Below, piece by piece: positions 25,885-33,671 of a stretch of 64,000 bases of DNA. Source of the DNA: Bog-756 sp035949055 (GTDB taxonomy: Bacteria > Actinomycetota > Acidimicrobiia > Acidimicrobiales > RAAP-2). Below the pieces are notes generated by a model. That model saw only the letters and a list, made by a program, of their open reading frames with translations, searched no databases and was not told the origin of the DNA. Where the stretch lies: NCBI GenBank assembly GCA_035949055.1, contig DASZIO010000059.1, positions 35,330 to 99,329 on the forward strand, given 5' to 3'. A program made the position numbers and the translations under genes. Numbering within the stretch: position 1 is the first letter of the stretch; every line of letters starts with the position of its first letter.

Positions 25885-27495
25885 GTGAGTCCGCCCAGCC
25901 ACCGGCTGAGCTCGACCGGCATCGCGGCCCACATGGCGGCCGGGCTGGCCCTGGTGGCCGCGACGGCTCTGGCGGTGGCGCTGGCCGTTCCCGCACCTGC
26001 GGCACGGGGAGCCACCGACCAACTCTCGTGGACGGTCTACCACGGCGACAGCGTCGGCGACGGGGTATCGTCCGCGGCGGCCTCGGTCGACACCGCCGCC
26101 CCGGCGTGGACCTCGCCGACCCTCGACGGCGCTCTCTTCGGTGAGCCGCTGGTGGCCGATGGTCGGGTCTATGTGGCCACCGAGGACGATCGGGTCTACG
26201 CGCTGGCCGCCAACAGCGGAGCCGTCCTGTGGTCCACCCGGGTGGGCACCGCCGTGCCGGCCTCGTCACTGCCGTGCGGGGACATCCAGCCGACCGTGGG
26301 GATCACCGGGACCCCGGTCATCGATGCCGGGCGCGGTGAGATCTTCGTGATCGCCGACGAGTTGGTGCGGGGGCGGCCGGTGCACGTGCTGGTGGGGCTC
26401 AGCACCGCCACGGGCCAGGTCGAGATGACCGACAATGTGGACCCGCCCGGGGCGCTCAGCTCCGCCCTGTTGCAGCGCACCGGTCTGGCCGTCGACGCCG
26501 GCCAAGTCGTGTTCGGGTTCGGCGGCAACTACGGGGACTGCTCCACCTATCGGGGGTGGGTGGTGGCCGTCGGCGAGTCGGGCGGCACGCCGCGCGACTT
26601 CGCGGTGGACGCCGGAGCGGGTGAGGCGCAAGGCGCGGTCTGGATGGGTGGAGGGGCGCCGGCCGTCGACGCCCAGGGAGACATCTGGGTGAGCGCCGGC
26701 AACGGGTCGGTCACCTCCTCCCAGCATGCCTATGACAACAGTGACTCGGTGCTCGAGCTCTCGCCCACGCTTCAATTGCGGCAGTTCTTCGCCCCGAGCG
26801 ACTGGGCCGCCGACAATGCCGCCGACCGTGATCTGTCCATGGAACCCGTTCTGCTCGCCGACGGCCAGGTGGTGGTGGCGGGCAAGTCGCGGACTGCCTT
26901 CCTGTTGGATGCGGCCCATCTCGGCGGCATCGGAGGCCAGCAGACGGAGCTCACCGGGGTCTGCTCCGACGATGTGGACGGCGGTGGGGCGGTCGTCGGG
27001 TCGGTCGTCTACCTTCCGTGCACAGCCGGCGTGGTGGCCGTGCACGTCTCGGGGTCGCCGCCGAGGATCCAGATGCTGTGGTCCTCGGGCGCAGGCGGCG
27101 GCCCTCCGATCGTGGCCGGCGGCCTGGTCTGGACCATCGGGGCTACCGGCGTGCTCGACGGCCTCGACCCGGCCACCGGGGCGGTGCGACAACGGGCGAC
27201 GATCGGTCCGCCCGACAACCACTTCCCGACACCGAGTGTGGGCGACGGCTTCCTGGTCGTCCCATCCGGCCATCGGGTGGCGGCGTTCACCGCGCCGGCG
27301 GTGGGCGCTCCGGCCACCACTGCACCGAGCACCGCACCGGCCCATCCGGCCGTCCCCGTCCGTCCGGCCCAGGCGACGGATTCGGGTGGGTTGCCGCCCG
27401 GCGCGCTGGCCGGACTGGCGGCGGCCGGGGCCATGATCATGGGGGTGCTCGCCTGGTTTGCCTGGCGCCGGCGGAAGGGGGACAGCCCGGCGTGA
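25885..27495 (+). CDS. Exported PQQ-type beta-propeller protein with C-terminal membrane anchor
   Basis: The 536-residue product has a signal peptide-like N-terminus (hydrophobic about residues 15-38, then PAPAARGA). Propeller repeats of the PQQ/YVTN type follow: GEPLVADGRVYVATEDDRVYALAANSGAVLWSTRVG, TPVIDAGRGEIFVIAD, GGAPAVDAQGDIWVSAGNGS, VVGSVVYLPCTAGVVAVHV, IVAGGLVWTIGATGVLDGLDPATGAVRQRATIG. After a Pro/Ala/Thr-rich linker (about 465-500), a transmembrane helix (about 505-527) and the tail WRRRKGDSPA anchor the protein. There is no sign of a PQQ-binding catalytic core, so it is likely structural or binding. GTG 25885 is the start used; it has no strong ribosome site. Confidence 0.72.
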   Translation: MSPPSHRLSSTGIAAHMAAGLALVAATALAVALAVPAPAARGATDQLSWTVYHGDSVGDGVSSAAASVDTAAPAWTSPTLDGALFGEPLVADGRVYVATEDDRVYALAANSGAVLWSTRVGTAVPASSLPCGDIQPTVGITGTPVIDAGRGEIFVIADELVRGRPVHVLVGLSTATGQVEMTDNVDPPGALSSALLQRTGLAVDAGQVVFGFGGNYGDCSTYRGWVVAVGESGGTPRDFAVDAGAGEAQGAVWMGGGAPAVDAQGDIWVSAGNGSVTSSQHAYDNSDSVLELSPTLQLRQFFAPSDWAADNAADRDLSMEPVLLADGQVVVAGKSRTAFLLDAAHLGGIGGQQTELTGVCSDDVDGGGAVVGSVVYLPCTAGVVAVHVSGSPPRIQMLWSSGAGGGPPIVAGGLVWTIGATGVLDGLDPATGAVRQRATIGPPDNHFPTPSVGDGFLVVPSGHRVAAFTAPAVGAPATTAPSTAPAHPAVPVRPAQATDSGGLPPGALAGLAAAGAMIMGVLAWFAWRRRKGDSPA

Positions 27496-27558
27496 CGGGG
27501 AGCCCCGCCGGATGGGTCGGGCGGGCAGACCAAACGACGGTCCGGACCGACGACCCGG

Positions 27559-28125
27559 CTAGGTCGCCGGCGACCACTCCTTGTCGAGGACTCGCCGGAC
27601 CATGGGATCGAAGGTGGCGATGGGCTCGTTGTCGTAGTCGGGGTCGAAGGACACCTCGTCGTACCGTGCGGTGAACTCGACCGTCTGGTCGTAGTGGGGG
27701 CTGGTGATGTACTCGTCGCGCTCGTTGGGATCGAGACCGAGGTGCTTTCCGAAGAAGTACACTTGGAAGATCGGATGGTGGGCGAGCATCCAGTAGTTGG
27801 CGCCGCTGATGAACGGTCTGAGGATGGTGGCCGCCACCTCGCCGTGGTTGAACGGCCCGAGGGACTCGCCCACGTCGTGCAGCAGCGCACACAACACGTA
27901 CTCTTCGTCCCGACCGTCCCGGAGTGCGCGCGTGGCCGTCTGGAGGCTGTGGGCCTGACGATCGATGGGGTACTGCTCGTCCCCGCGGAGATCGGTGAGC
28001 ATGCCGATCAGAAGGTCGGGCAGGTGGTGGGCGGCATGCCGGTGAACCTCGGCGAGGATGGCGAAGTCGGCATCGGATCCTTCGTCCATCCGCCGGAAGT
28101 GCATGTGCTTCGAGTCACCGGTCAT
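27559..28125 (-). CDS. HD-domain protein, probable phosphohydrolase
   Basis: The 188-residue protein has an HD-type metal site: HSLQTATRALRDGRDEEYVLCALLHDVGESLGPFNHGEVAATIL, with the His of HSLQ and the H-D pair of LLHDVGE, and a later LAHHPIFQVYFF. This matches small HD phosphohydrolases (phosphonate and inositol-oxygenase-like branch) rather than cyclic nucleotide enzymes. ATG 28125 is the likely start; an upstream ATG (28149) adds eight residues without similarity. It follows the YbjQ-like operon on the same strand after 84 bp and could be its last gene, though the gap makes a separate promoter possible. Confidence 0.72.
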   Translation of the reverse strand: MTGDSKHMHFRRMDEGSDADFAILAEVHRHAAHHLPDLLIGMLTDLRGDEQYPIDRQAHSLQTATRALRDGRDEEYVLCALLHDVGESLGPFNHGEVAATILRPFISGANYWMLAHHPIFQVYFFGKHLGLDPNERDEYITSPHYDQTVEFTARYDEVSFDPDYDNEPIATFDPMVRRVLDKEWSPAT

Positions 28126-28209
28126 AGGTCCAACGTACCGCCCCGCCATGCCAGAACGGCAGGCCTACCGAAGCGGCGAACCACGTGCCGGCCCGCATCA
28201 CTTCGGCTG

Positions 28210-29079
28210 TCACCTGCTCCTGAGCGAAGTGACATCGAACTCGGGGGCCGGGTCGTCGAGCGGGAGGACCATCCGCGGCGCCAGGGGTTGGTGACGCTCC
28301 GCGGTAAGGCGGACCGCCGTGCCATAGGCGGTGAATCCCACGGCGTGGTGGGCGAAGTCCATGGGTCCCTCCGTCACCCGCACTCCGACGACGCCGGTGC
28401 TGTCCATGGCCAGCGCCGACTGCTGCATTCGTTCCATGGCTGACTCGCGGGCCGCGTACATGGCCTCGGTGAAATTGGTCAGCTCGACGTTTTGGGATTT
28501 TTGCTTGATGGCGACCCCAGCCGAACGACGTGGTGCGTAGACGAAGCTCGCTCCGACGGCCAAGCCGAGCGGGACCCATCCGGCGACATGAAGGAGGGCG
28601 AAGTCGCGTCCCGAGAGGTCTGAGACGAACGGGGGATCAGGGGAGAGGCCCTTGGACCCGGTGGGACGGACCGCCGTGCCCACCAGCGCCACATCGACGT
28701 GGTGCCGGCGCACACTCAGCTCGATGTGCACACCCACCACTCCTCGACCCCCGACCTGCGAGCACTCTTGGTGGATGCGCTCGGTGGCGGTGGCGAACGA
28801 CCCGGCGTAGGCCTCCGATGCGAAGGTGATCTCCCCTTGTCCCCAGTTCCAGACACCCATGGGAACCGAGAACAGCGAGGCACCGCACACCAGCTGGAGT
28901 GGTTCCCAGCCAATGGAGTGAAGGATGAGCTCCTCGTCGATCGAGAGGTCCGACGTTCTCGCCTTCCTGCGACCGGTCCCCCTTGGGCCGGAGGGAGGCG
29001 GACGGCTCACGAAGTCGGCGGCCTCCCGCATCTCCGCCCGGAGATCGTTCGTGAGCTGCGCCTGCGGGTCCGTGCTCAC
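28210..29079 (-). CDS. Tandem YbjQ-like (DUF74) domain protein
   Basis: A 289-residue protein with two copies of a YbjQ/UPF0145-like fold. Copy 1 (about 42-140): TSDLSIDEELILHSIGWEPLQLVCGAS, then SFATATERIHQECSQVGGRGVVGVHIEL and ALVGTAV. Copy 2 (about 152-257): SDLSGRDFALLHVAGWVPLGLAVGASFVY, then FTEAMYAARESAMERMQQSALAMDSTGVVGVRVTEG and AYGTAVRL. The repeated G-V-V-G-V after a helix rich in Arg/Met/Glu is the YbjQ hallmark. The GTG start at 29079 overlaps the previous gene's stop (GTGA). It is the fourth and last gene of the operon. Function is unknown. Confidence 0.72.
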   Translation of the reverse strand: MSTDPQAQLTNDLRAEMREAADFVSRPPPSGPRGTGRRKARTSDLSIDEELILHSIGWEPLQLVCGASLFSVPMGVWNWGQGEITFASEAYAGSFATATERIHQECSQVGGRGVVGVHIELSVRRHHVDVALVGTAVRPTGSKGLSPDPPFVSDLSGRDFALLHVAGWVPLGLAVGASFVYAPRRSAGVAIKQKSQNVELTNFTEAMYAARESAMERMQQSALAMDSTGVVGVRVTEGPMDFAHHAVGFTAYGTAVRLTAERHQPLAPRMVLPLDDPAPEFDVTSLRSR

Positions 29080-29963
29080 CGGAGGCGCACCGTGGGCTGG
29101 GGCGGTGGGAGCGGGTCGAACTCCTTGAACCGGCGGACACGGTTGCCGCGCAGGATGCACTGCAGTTCGGCATCCCCCTGACCCAGCTCCGCCTCGGTGG
29201 TGACCATCGAGGCACCGTGCAACGAATCGGCGCCCAGTTGGGCCCGGACCCGCTCCCGGGCGATCCGGCGGACCGCCATGTGGGCGTGGGCCGTCTGCTC
29301 GATCTCCGAGGTCGGCATCCGGTATCCCCAGCTGGCGTTCGAACCCTCGCTCAGGTACTCGGTGATGCAGTAGGCCCAGACCCGCACGGAGGCCACCGAC
29401 GCGGCAATCGACACCGGGGCGAAGCCCGCCTCGATCGACTTGGCCAACCGCTGCCCGGCCAGGTAGGTGGTCCACGGGGTGGCACCATCCGGATCGGACG
29501 CGCCGTCCACCCGCACCGCCGTGCCCTGAACCTTGAACTCCAGTACCCCGAGGTCGCCGAGACGATCGGAGGCGTCCACCAGGCCCACCACACCATGGGC
29601 GCCGACCTCGGCCGCTTCTTCCAGCATGCGTCGGTAGGCGGTGTCGAATCCCTGTCGCCAGGCGTCCTCCACCCAGGACTGCTCGTAGTTCTGCCCCCAG
29701 CCGCGGTGCTCCGCCGAGACGAAACCGTGCGGGCACTGCCAGGTCTCCTCGTAGCCTCCGCCCTGGCCGCCGTAGGGAACGCCGACACCGAACGGTGACC
29801 GCATGCCATACCACCGCCACTGCATCACGCAGAAGCCCTGTACGTAACCGACCGGTTGCAGTCCCATCTGGAGGCAGGCCGCGAAGTCGGGCACGCTCAG
29901 GCCGGACGTGAACGCCCCTTCGGCAAAGCGCCGGCCGGCCGCCTCGGGCACGTCGTCGGGCAT
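29076..29963 (-). CDS. Tandem YbjQ-like (DUF74) domain protein, divergent copy
   Basis: A 295-residue relative of its neighbours. The N-terminal copy has FTSGLSVPDFAACLQMGLQPVGYVQGFCVMQW, then an inserted Gly/Trp/Tyr-rich loop (about 55-95), DTAYRRMLEEAAEVGAHGVVGLVDASD and LEFKVQGTAVRVDG. The second copy has LAGQRLAKSIEAGFAPVSIAASVASVRVWAYC and HAHMAVRRIARERVRAQLGADSLHGASMVTTEAEL, with the glycine-valine core partly lost. ATG 29963 lies 8 bp after the stop of the preceding gene. It ends within the GTG of the next. The extra loop and degenerate second copy mark it as the most specialised of the three. Confidence 0.7.
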   Translation of the reverse strand: MPDDVPEAAGRRFAEGAFTSGLSVPDFAACLQMGLQPVGYVQGFCVMQWRWYGMRSPFGVGVPYGGQGGGYEETWQCPHGFVSAEHRGWGQNYEQSWVEDAWRQGFDTAYRRMLEEAAEVGAHGVVGLVDASDRLGDLGVLEFKVQGTAVRVDGASDPDGATPWTTYLAGQRLAKSIEAGFAPVSIAASVASVRVWAYCITEYLSEGSNASWGYRMPTSEIEQTAHAHMAVRRIARERVRAQLGADSLHGASMVTTEAELGQGDAELQCILRGNRVRRFKEFDPLPPPQPTVRLR

Positions 29964-29971
29964 GGCCGCGG

Positions 29972-30769
29972 TCAATTGTCGAGCGAGATGATGGTGGTGG
30001 GCCGGGCCAGGGTCACCTGATCCGCGCTCTTGGCGACAGCGGTGCCGAGCGACAGGAACTCGATGGTGTGGCTGCCCCACTGATGGGACTTCTCCTCCAG
30101 CCGCACGCCGACGATCCCGGTGGCGTCCAGGCGGTTGGACTCGTCCTGCATCCGGGTCATGGCCAGCTCCCGAGCCTCGTACAGGGCCTGGGTGAAGTTG
30201 GGTAGCTCCACGTTCTGCCCGGCCGAGCCGAGCGTCTGGCCGAGGCCCCGGTGGGCGATGTGGTAGACGCAGGTTCCCATGACCAGGCCGAGGGGGACGT
30301 AGCCCGTTTGCATGAGCGTCCAGAAGTCCTGGCCGGAGAGGTCGGAGGTGAACGGCTGGCCTAGCTTGTTCCGGTACGAGACGCCACTTTCCGCCTTGAC
30401 CGCGGTGCCGACGGCGATGAACTCCGCGGCGTCCTTTCCCCACTCGTAGTAGTTGACGTCGAGCCGTACCCCTACGACTCCGTCAGCACCCAACTCGGTG
30501 GCCTCCTCCTCCATCCGGTTCATGGCCAACTCCCGAGCCTCGTACATCGCCCCGGTCAACTTGGCCAGCTCCTGGCTCTGTCCCCATTTCCGGGTCTGGA
30601 TGCCCGTGTGGTAGATCGACGACCCCATGACGAAGCCGAGAGGATGGAAGCCGACCTCTTTGATCAGGAGGAACTCGTTGACCGACAAGTCCGAGGTGAA
30701 CAGGCCCTGCTCGAGTTCCTGGAGGCGGTGACTGGCCCCCTCGGGCAGGTCGTCCGGTGATTCACTCAT
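29972..30769 (-). CDS. Tandem YbjQ-like (DUF74) domain protein, best-conserved copy
   Basis: The 265-residue product is two clear YbjQ-like domains. Copy 1: FTSDLSVNEFLLIKEVGFHPLGFVMGSSIYH, then LTGAMYEARELAMNRMEEEATELGADGVVGVRLDV and IAVGTAV. Copy 2: FTSDLSGQDFWTLMQTGYVPLGLVMGTCVYH, then FTQALYEARELAMTRMQDESNRLDATGIVGVRLEE and LSLGTAV. The two copies are clearly similar over their whole length, so the gene arose by internal duplication. YbjQ-like proteins form ring-shaped pentamers of unknown function, sometimes called heavy-metal-binding, which I do not see support for here. Its ATG overlaps the end of the preceding 134-residue gene by 8 bp. Confidence 0.78.
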   Translation of the reverse strand: MSESPDDLPEGASHRLQELEQGLFTSDLSVNEFLLIKEVGFHPLGFVMGSSIYHTGIQTRKWGQSQELAKLTGAMYEARELAMNRMEEEATELGADGVVGVRLDVNYYEWGKDAAEFIAVGTAVKAESGVSYRNKLGQPFTSDLSGQDFWTLMQTGYVPLGLVMGTCVYHIAHRGLGQTLGSAGQNVELPNFTQALYEARELAMTRMQDESNRLDATGIVGVRLEEKSHQWGSHTIEFLSLGTAVAKSADQVTLARPTTIISLDN

Positions 30770-31166
30770 GGTTCCCTCCGATGACGATCGTTTCCAGCGC
30801 TTGACGGACAGCCAGACTGTTGGCCGCTTCGGCCTTGAGCGATTCGACGAGCCGGGTCAGCCAGGGGTCCAGGCCGACCTTCTCGCTGCGGATGCGGATG
30901 CCGCCTGACGAATGTCCGATGGTGCAGCGGACAGAACCACCCTCCACCTCGGCCTCGAACAGGTCGTCGCCCAGGCCGATCCGGAGGGACCTGACATCGT
31001 CGGACTTCCGGAACCGACCACCGGACCGCTTGACCTCGAGCCGTGGGCCCAGGGCGTCGGCCAGCGAGTCGGCCAGGACCTTCATCAGCAGGCCCACATC
31101 GGACGCGTCGGCCCGCAGTGAAGCCGCGGTCAGCTCGAGGTCCATCGAGTCGTCCGTCCCGGCCAT
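30762..31166 (-). CDS. Unknown protein leading the YbjQ-like operon
   Basis: The 134-residue protein is soluble and acidic, begins MAGTDDSMDLELTAASLRADASDVG, has a helical first half (VLADSLADALG) and a beta-rich middle (RLEVKRSGGRFRKSDDVRSLRIGLGDDLFEAEVEGGSVRCTIGH), and ends in a helix (AVRQALETIV). I do not recognise a family. It overlaps the first YbjQ-like gene by 8 bp, so it is probably made in a fixed ratio with it. The 182 bp upstream, before the phospholipase gene, should contain the operon promoter, but no clear -35/-10 pair stands out. Confidence 0.65.
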   Translation of the reverse strand: MAGTDDSMDLELTAASLRADASDVGLLMKVLADSLADALGPRLEVKRSGGRFRKSDDVRSLRIGLGDDLFEAEVEGGSVRCTIGHSSGGIRIRSEKVGLDPWLTRLVESLKAEAANSLAVRQALETIVIGGNHE

Positions 31167-31348
31167 CTCCGAACCCTACTGCCGCCCCTCGACCATGATT
31201 CGACGCTGCCGGACGGAGCCGCGCGAACCATCTCTGTTCTGGATGCCCGTCCGGCGCGATGGCCGAGGCCTCTCGAGTCGGCCAGACCCTCGTGGCCGCT
31301 GGCCACTCCCCTGTGGTCCGGTATACCGCCGGCGCAGAACCGCCGCGC

Positions 31349-32929
31349 TCACGCCGGGGTTGGCTTCAGCGTCCCTCGCGACTGGTTCGGGATCTTCTGG
31401 TGCCTCTTGATCGCCAGCGGCGCGGTTGAGGGATTGAGCTCGAGGATCTGTGTGGTCGAGCACTCCCCTCCGACCGGAGGTGCGGTGGTGGACGGCGAGG
31501 TCGCCGGCAGCGTCGGTACCTTGGTCACCGGTGCGCCCAGCACGGGGAGGGCTGACGTCAGGTCACCGGTCACGTCGCGACGCCAGCTCGAGATGTTGGG
31601 TGCGCTCACGCCAAACAGTGTCTCGAGGAGTCGAAGTTGGGAGGTGTGATCGAACGTGTCGTGGCACACGTACCCGCCGGCCGAGAAGGGGGAGACCACG
31701 ATGGCAGGTACCCGCACGCCCATGCCGATGGGTCCGGCAATCCCCCCGGCGTCGCTGGGCAGCGGGCTCACGGTCAGGTACTCGCCGGCCGTTCCGATCG
31801 GTGGCGTCGGGGGCGGGACGTGATCGAAGAACCCGTCGTTCTCGTCGTACATGATGATGAGGACAGTGCTGGCCCACACCGCCGGGTTCGAGGTGAGCGC
31901 GTCGAGGATCTGCTGGGTGTACCACTCTCCCAGCGCGGCGGGCGCAGGCGGGTGCTCGTCGTAGGAGTCCGGCGACATGATCCACGACACCTGGGGGAGC
32001 GTGTTGTTCATGACATCGTTGGCGAAGTCGTTCGGGCTGGTGTTGTCGGTCAGTCCTCCGGTGACGGCGGGCCCGTAGAACTCGAAGGCGTTCTTGTACA
32101 GCGAGGACGACGGATCGGCCAGGTACTGCTGGAAGTACAGCAGTACGTTCTTACTGACGAAGAACGATGCTCCCGGCTGATAGCTGGAGCCGTGCGGGTT
32201 GTAGCACTTCCACGTGATGTTGTTGGCCTGCAACACCTCGGGCATGGTCTGCCACGAGCAGGTCCCCTTGTTGGCGGTCTGGTCCGAGTTGGTGACGAGG
32301 ATGGGGCCGCCGGCCACCCCGGCGGGGTCGAGGGTTCCGGTCATCTGCATCAGGCGATTCGGGTGGGTAGGTCCGAGCACCGAGCAGAAGTAGTTGTCGC
32401 AGACCGTGAAGTGCTTGGCCAGGTCGTAATAGAAGGGTAGGTCGCCCTTCTTGTAGTAGCCCATGGTGTTGATGCCGAGATCGCCTTCGTATTGGCTCGA
32501 GGTGTGGATCGACACAAAGCTGTCCATCGCCCCGTTGTTCCACGAGGAATGCTCGGCCTGCCAGCTGTGGGACAGGTCATAGGTGCACTCGGCCTGTTCC
32601 TTCTTCGTGTCCATGTGGAACGGGAGCAGGGTCGGGCTGGATCCGGTCGGCCAATTCTGGGTGAAGGAGCCGCGGTTGCGCGTGTCGTCGAAACCCTGCA
32701 CGCCCCCCATGGTCCCGAAGTAGTGGTCGAACGAGCGGTTCTCCTGCATGAGGAAGACCACGTGCTTGACCGCGCCGATGTCCGATCCCGCCGCTTTGGC
32801 CTGCACCGCCCGTTGAACACTCTGAGCCCCCCGGGCGCGAACGTGGCCCACCTTCGCCATCCCCAGGGCCATCGCTCCGGCGACGCCGCCCGCGAGGACC
32901 TGCCTTCTACTGTACGTATCCCCCGTCAT
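31349..32929 (-). CDS. Exported phospholipase C / AcpA-type phosphoesterase (Tat substrate)
   Basis: A 526-residue protein of the bacterial phospholipase C family (alkaline phosphatase superfamily, AcpA/PlcA type). The N-terminus YSRRQVLAGGVAGAMALG (Arg 8, Arg 9) is a twin-arginine signal, so it is folded before export. Active-site landmarks are HVVFLMQENRSFDHYFGTMGGVQGFDD, LGPTHPNRLMQMTGTLDP, SYDEHPPAP, IIMYDENDGFFDHVPPP and FDHTSQLRLLE. It would release phosphorylated head groups from phospholipids, often for phosphate acquisition. The promoter-side repeats at 32941-32962 fit a Pho-type control. A second copy lies at 38.3 kb. Confidence 0.9.
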   Translation of the reverse strand: MTGDTYSRRQVLAGGVAGAMALGMAKVGHVRARGAQSVQRAVQAKAAGSDIGAVKHVVFLMQENRSFDHYFGTMGGVQGFDDTRNRGSFTQNWPTGSSPTLLPFHMDTKKEQAECTYDLSHSWQAEHSSWNNGAMDSFVSIHTSSQYEGDLGINTMGYYKKGDLPFYYDLAKHFTVCDNYFCSVLGPTHPNRLMQMTGTLDPAGVAGGPILVTNSDQTANKGTCSWQTMPEVLQANNITWKCYNPHGSSYQPGASFFVSKNVLLYFQQYLADPSSSLYKNAFEFYGPAVTGGLTDNTSPNDFANDVMNNTLPQVSWIMSPDSYDEHPPAPAALGEWYTQQILDALTSNPAVWASTVLIIMYDENDGFFDHVPPPTPPIGTAGEYLTVSPLPSDAGGIAGPIGMGVRVPAIVVSPFSAGGYVCHDTFDHTSQLRLLETLFGVSAPNISSWRRDVTGDLTSALPVLGAPVTKVPTLPATSPSTTAPPVGGECSTTQILELNPSTAPLAIKRHQKIPNQSRGTLKPTPA

Positions 32930-32935
32930 CAGCCG

Positions 32936-32962
32936 ATTTTGTCACATTCACGTCACACGTTC
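32936..32962 (-). promoter_or_regulatory. 11-bp direct repeats upstream of phospholipase C, PHO-box-like
   Basis: Immediately upstream of the phospholipase start, the plus strand reads GTCACATTCAC (32941-32951) then GTCACACGTTC (32952-32962): two units with an exact 11-bp period, sharing GTCACA. Actinobacterial PHO boxes are 11-bp direct repeats with a GTTCACC-type core, so the layout fits although the core differs. On the minus strand CAAAAT (32936-32941) may be the -10, placing the transcript start at or near the ATG (leaderless); no ribosome site is seen. Confidence 0.4.
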
Positions 32963-33086
32963 CCGTCTGCGCCAGCGGCACCAGAACACGTTTCCGTGCC
33001 CGCGACTGTGCCGGCGCGCCCCGACGTCGTCGCCCGAGCGGCTGGACCGGTGAGTCGTCAATTCTAACGAGGGAATCGTCTGAACC

Positions 33087-33560
33087 ATGGTGGCTATCGT
33101 TTGGCAGGTGACCGCCCACGGACCGTCGCTGGCCGCACCTATCACCGGGCTCTCCCACGTGCAGCTGTGGGTGTCCGATTTGGGAGCCAGTGCCCAGTGG
33201 TACGCCGTGGCACTCGGTCTCGAGCCGCAGGCAGAAGACGCGAGCGCCGGTTATGTCGCCCTCCGGCACCGGGGGGCTTCTGTCATCATCGTGCTCACGT
33301 CAGCGCCGGTCCGCGACACCACGCCGGAGAGCGGAACCGGGCCAGTGGGACTGCGGCCGACCCTGGGACAGGGGAGTCTCGATCACCTCGCCTTCGCCGT
33401 ACCGGACGGCGGTGCTCTGCGGGCCTGGGCTGACCACCTGAACGAGATCGGCATTCGCCACGCCGGGGTGGTACTCGAGAATGGCAATCCCTCCCTCCAG
33501 CTTCGTGACCCGGACGGAAACGCCATCGAACTGGTGGCTCCGGGTCGCCGGCGATCCTGA
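33087..33560 (+). CDS. VOC-family (glyoxalase/dioxygenase fold) protein
   Basis: A 157-residue single-chain VOC protein with two beta-alpha-beta-beta-beta modules: ITGLSHVQLWVSDLGASAQWYAVALGLEPQ (metal His in SHVQLWV) and LDHLAFAVPDGGALRAWADHLNEIGIRHAG ... LQLRDPDGNAIELVAP (metal His in LDHLAF and Glu in NAIELV). The three ligands suggest a metal-dependent lyase, isomerase or dioxygenase; the substrate is open. ATG 33087 is used; GTG 33108 would also keep the domain. It is divergent from phospholipase C. Confidence 0.8.
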   Translation: MVAIVWQVTAHGPSLAAPITGLSHVQLWVSDLGASAQWYAVALGLEPQAEDASAGYVALRHRGASVIIVLTSAPVRDTTPESGTGPVGLRPTLGQGSLDHLAFAVPDGGALRAWADHLNEIGIRHAGVVLENGNPSLQLRDPDGNAIELVAPGRRRS

Positions 33561-33565
33561 CCGTC

Positions 33566-33600
33566 TTCCAGCCGGCCCCCCGACCGGCACCCGGCTGGAA
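33566..33600. terminator. Perfect 10-bp inverted repeat after the VOC gene
   Basis: ttccagccgg (33566-33575) and ccggctggaa (33591-33600) are exact reverse complements with a 15-nt loop, starting 6 bp after the VOC stop codon. No T-run follows, which is common for terminators in high-GC actinobacteria. It separates this gene from the alcohol dehydrogenase operon. Confidence 0.65.
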
Positions 33601-33604
33601 TAGA

Positions 33605-33620
33605 GTGACGCCCGTGTCAC
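33605..33620. promoter_or_regulatory. Short palindrome GTGAC-N6-GTCAC upstream of the alcohol dehydrogenase
   Basis: A dyad GTGAC-gcccgt-GTCAC lies 51 bp before ATG 33672. Its size and place suit a dimeric repressor such as TetR or GntR. No regulator gene sits beside it, and five-base arms are short enough to be chance. Confidence 0.3.
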
Positions 33621-33671
33621 ACGTGGGTCAGGCGCCGGAACCCCGGCCGGCCGGACGGGGGAGGTGACGTC

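Noticed and set aside
33605..33620. Firm operator call for the GTGAC/GTCAC dyad
   Set aside because: Five-base arms occur by chance often enough that, without a regulator gene or conserved copies, it is kept only as a weak candidate.
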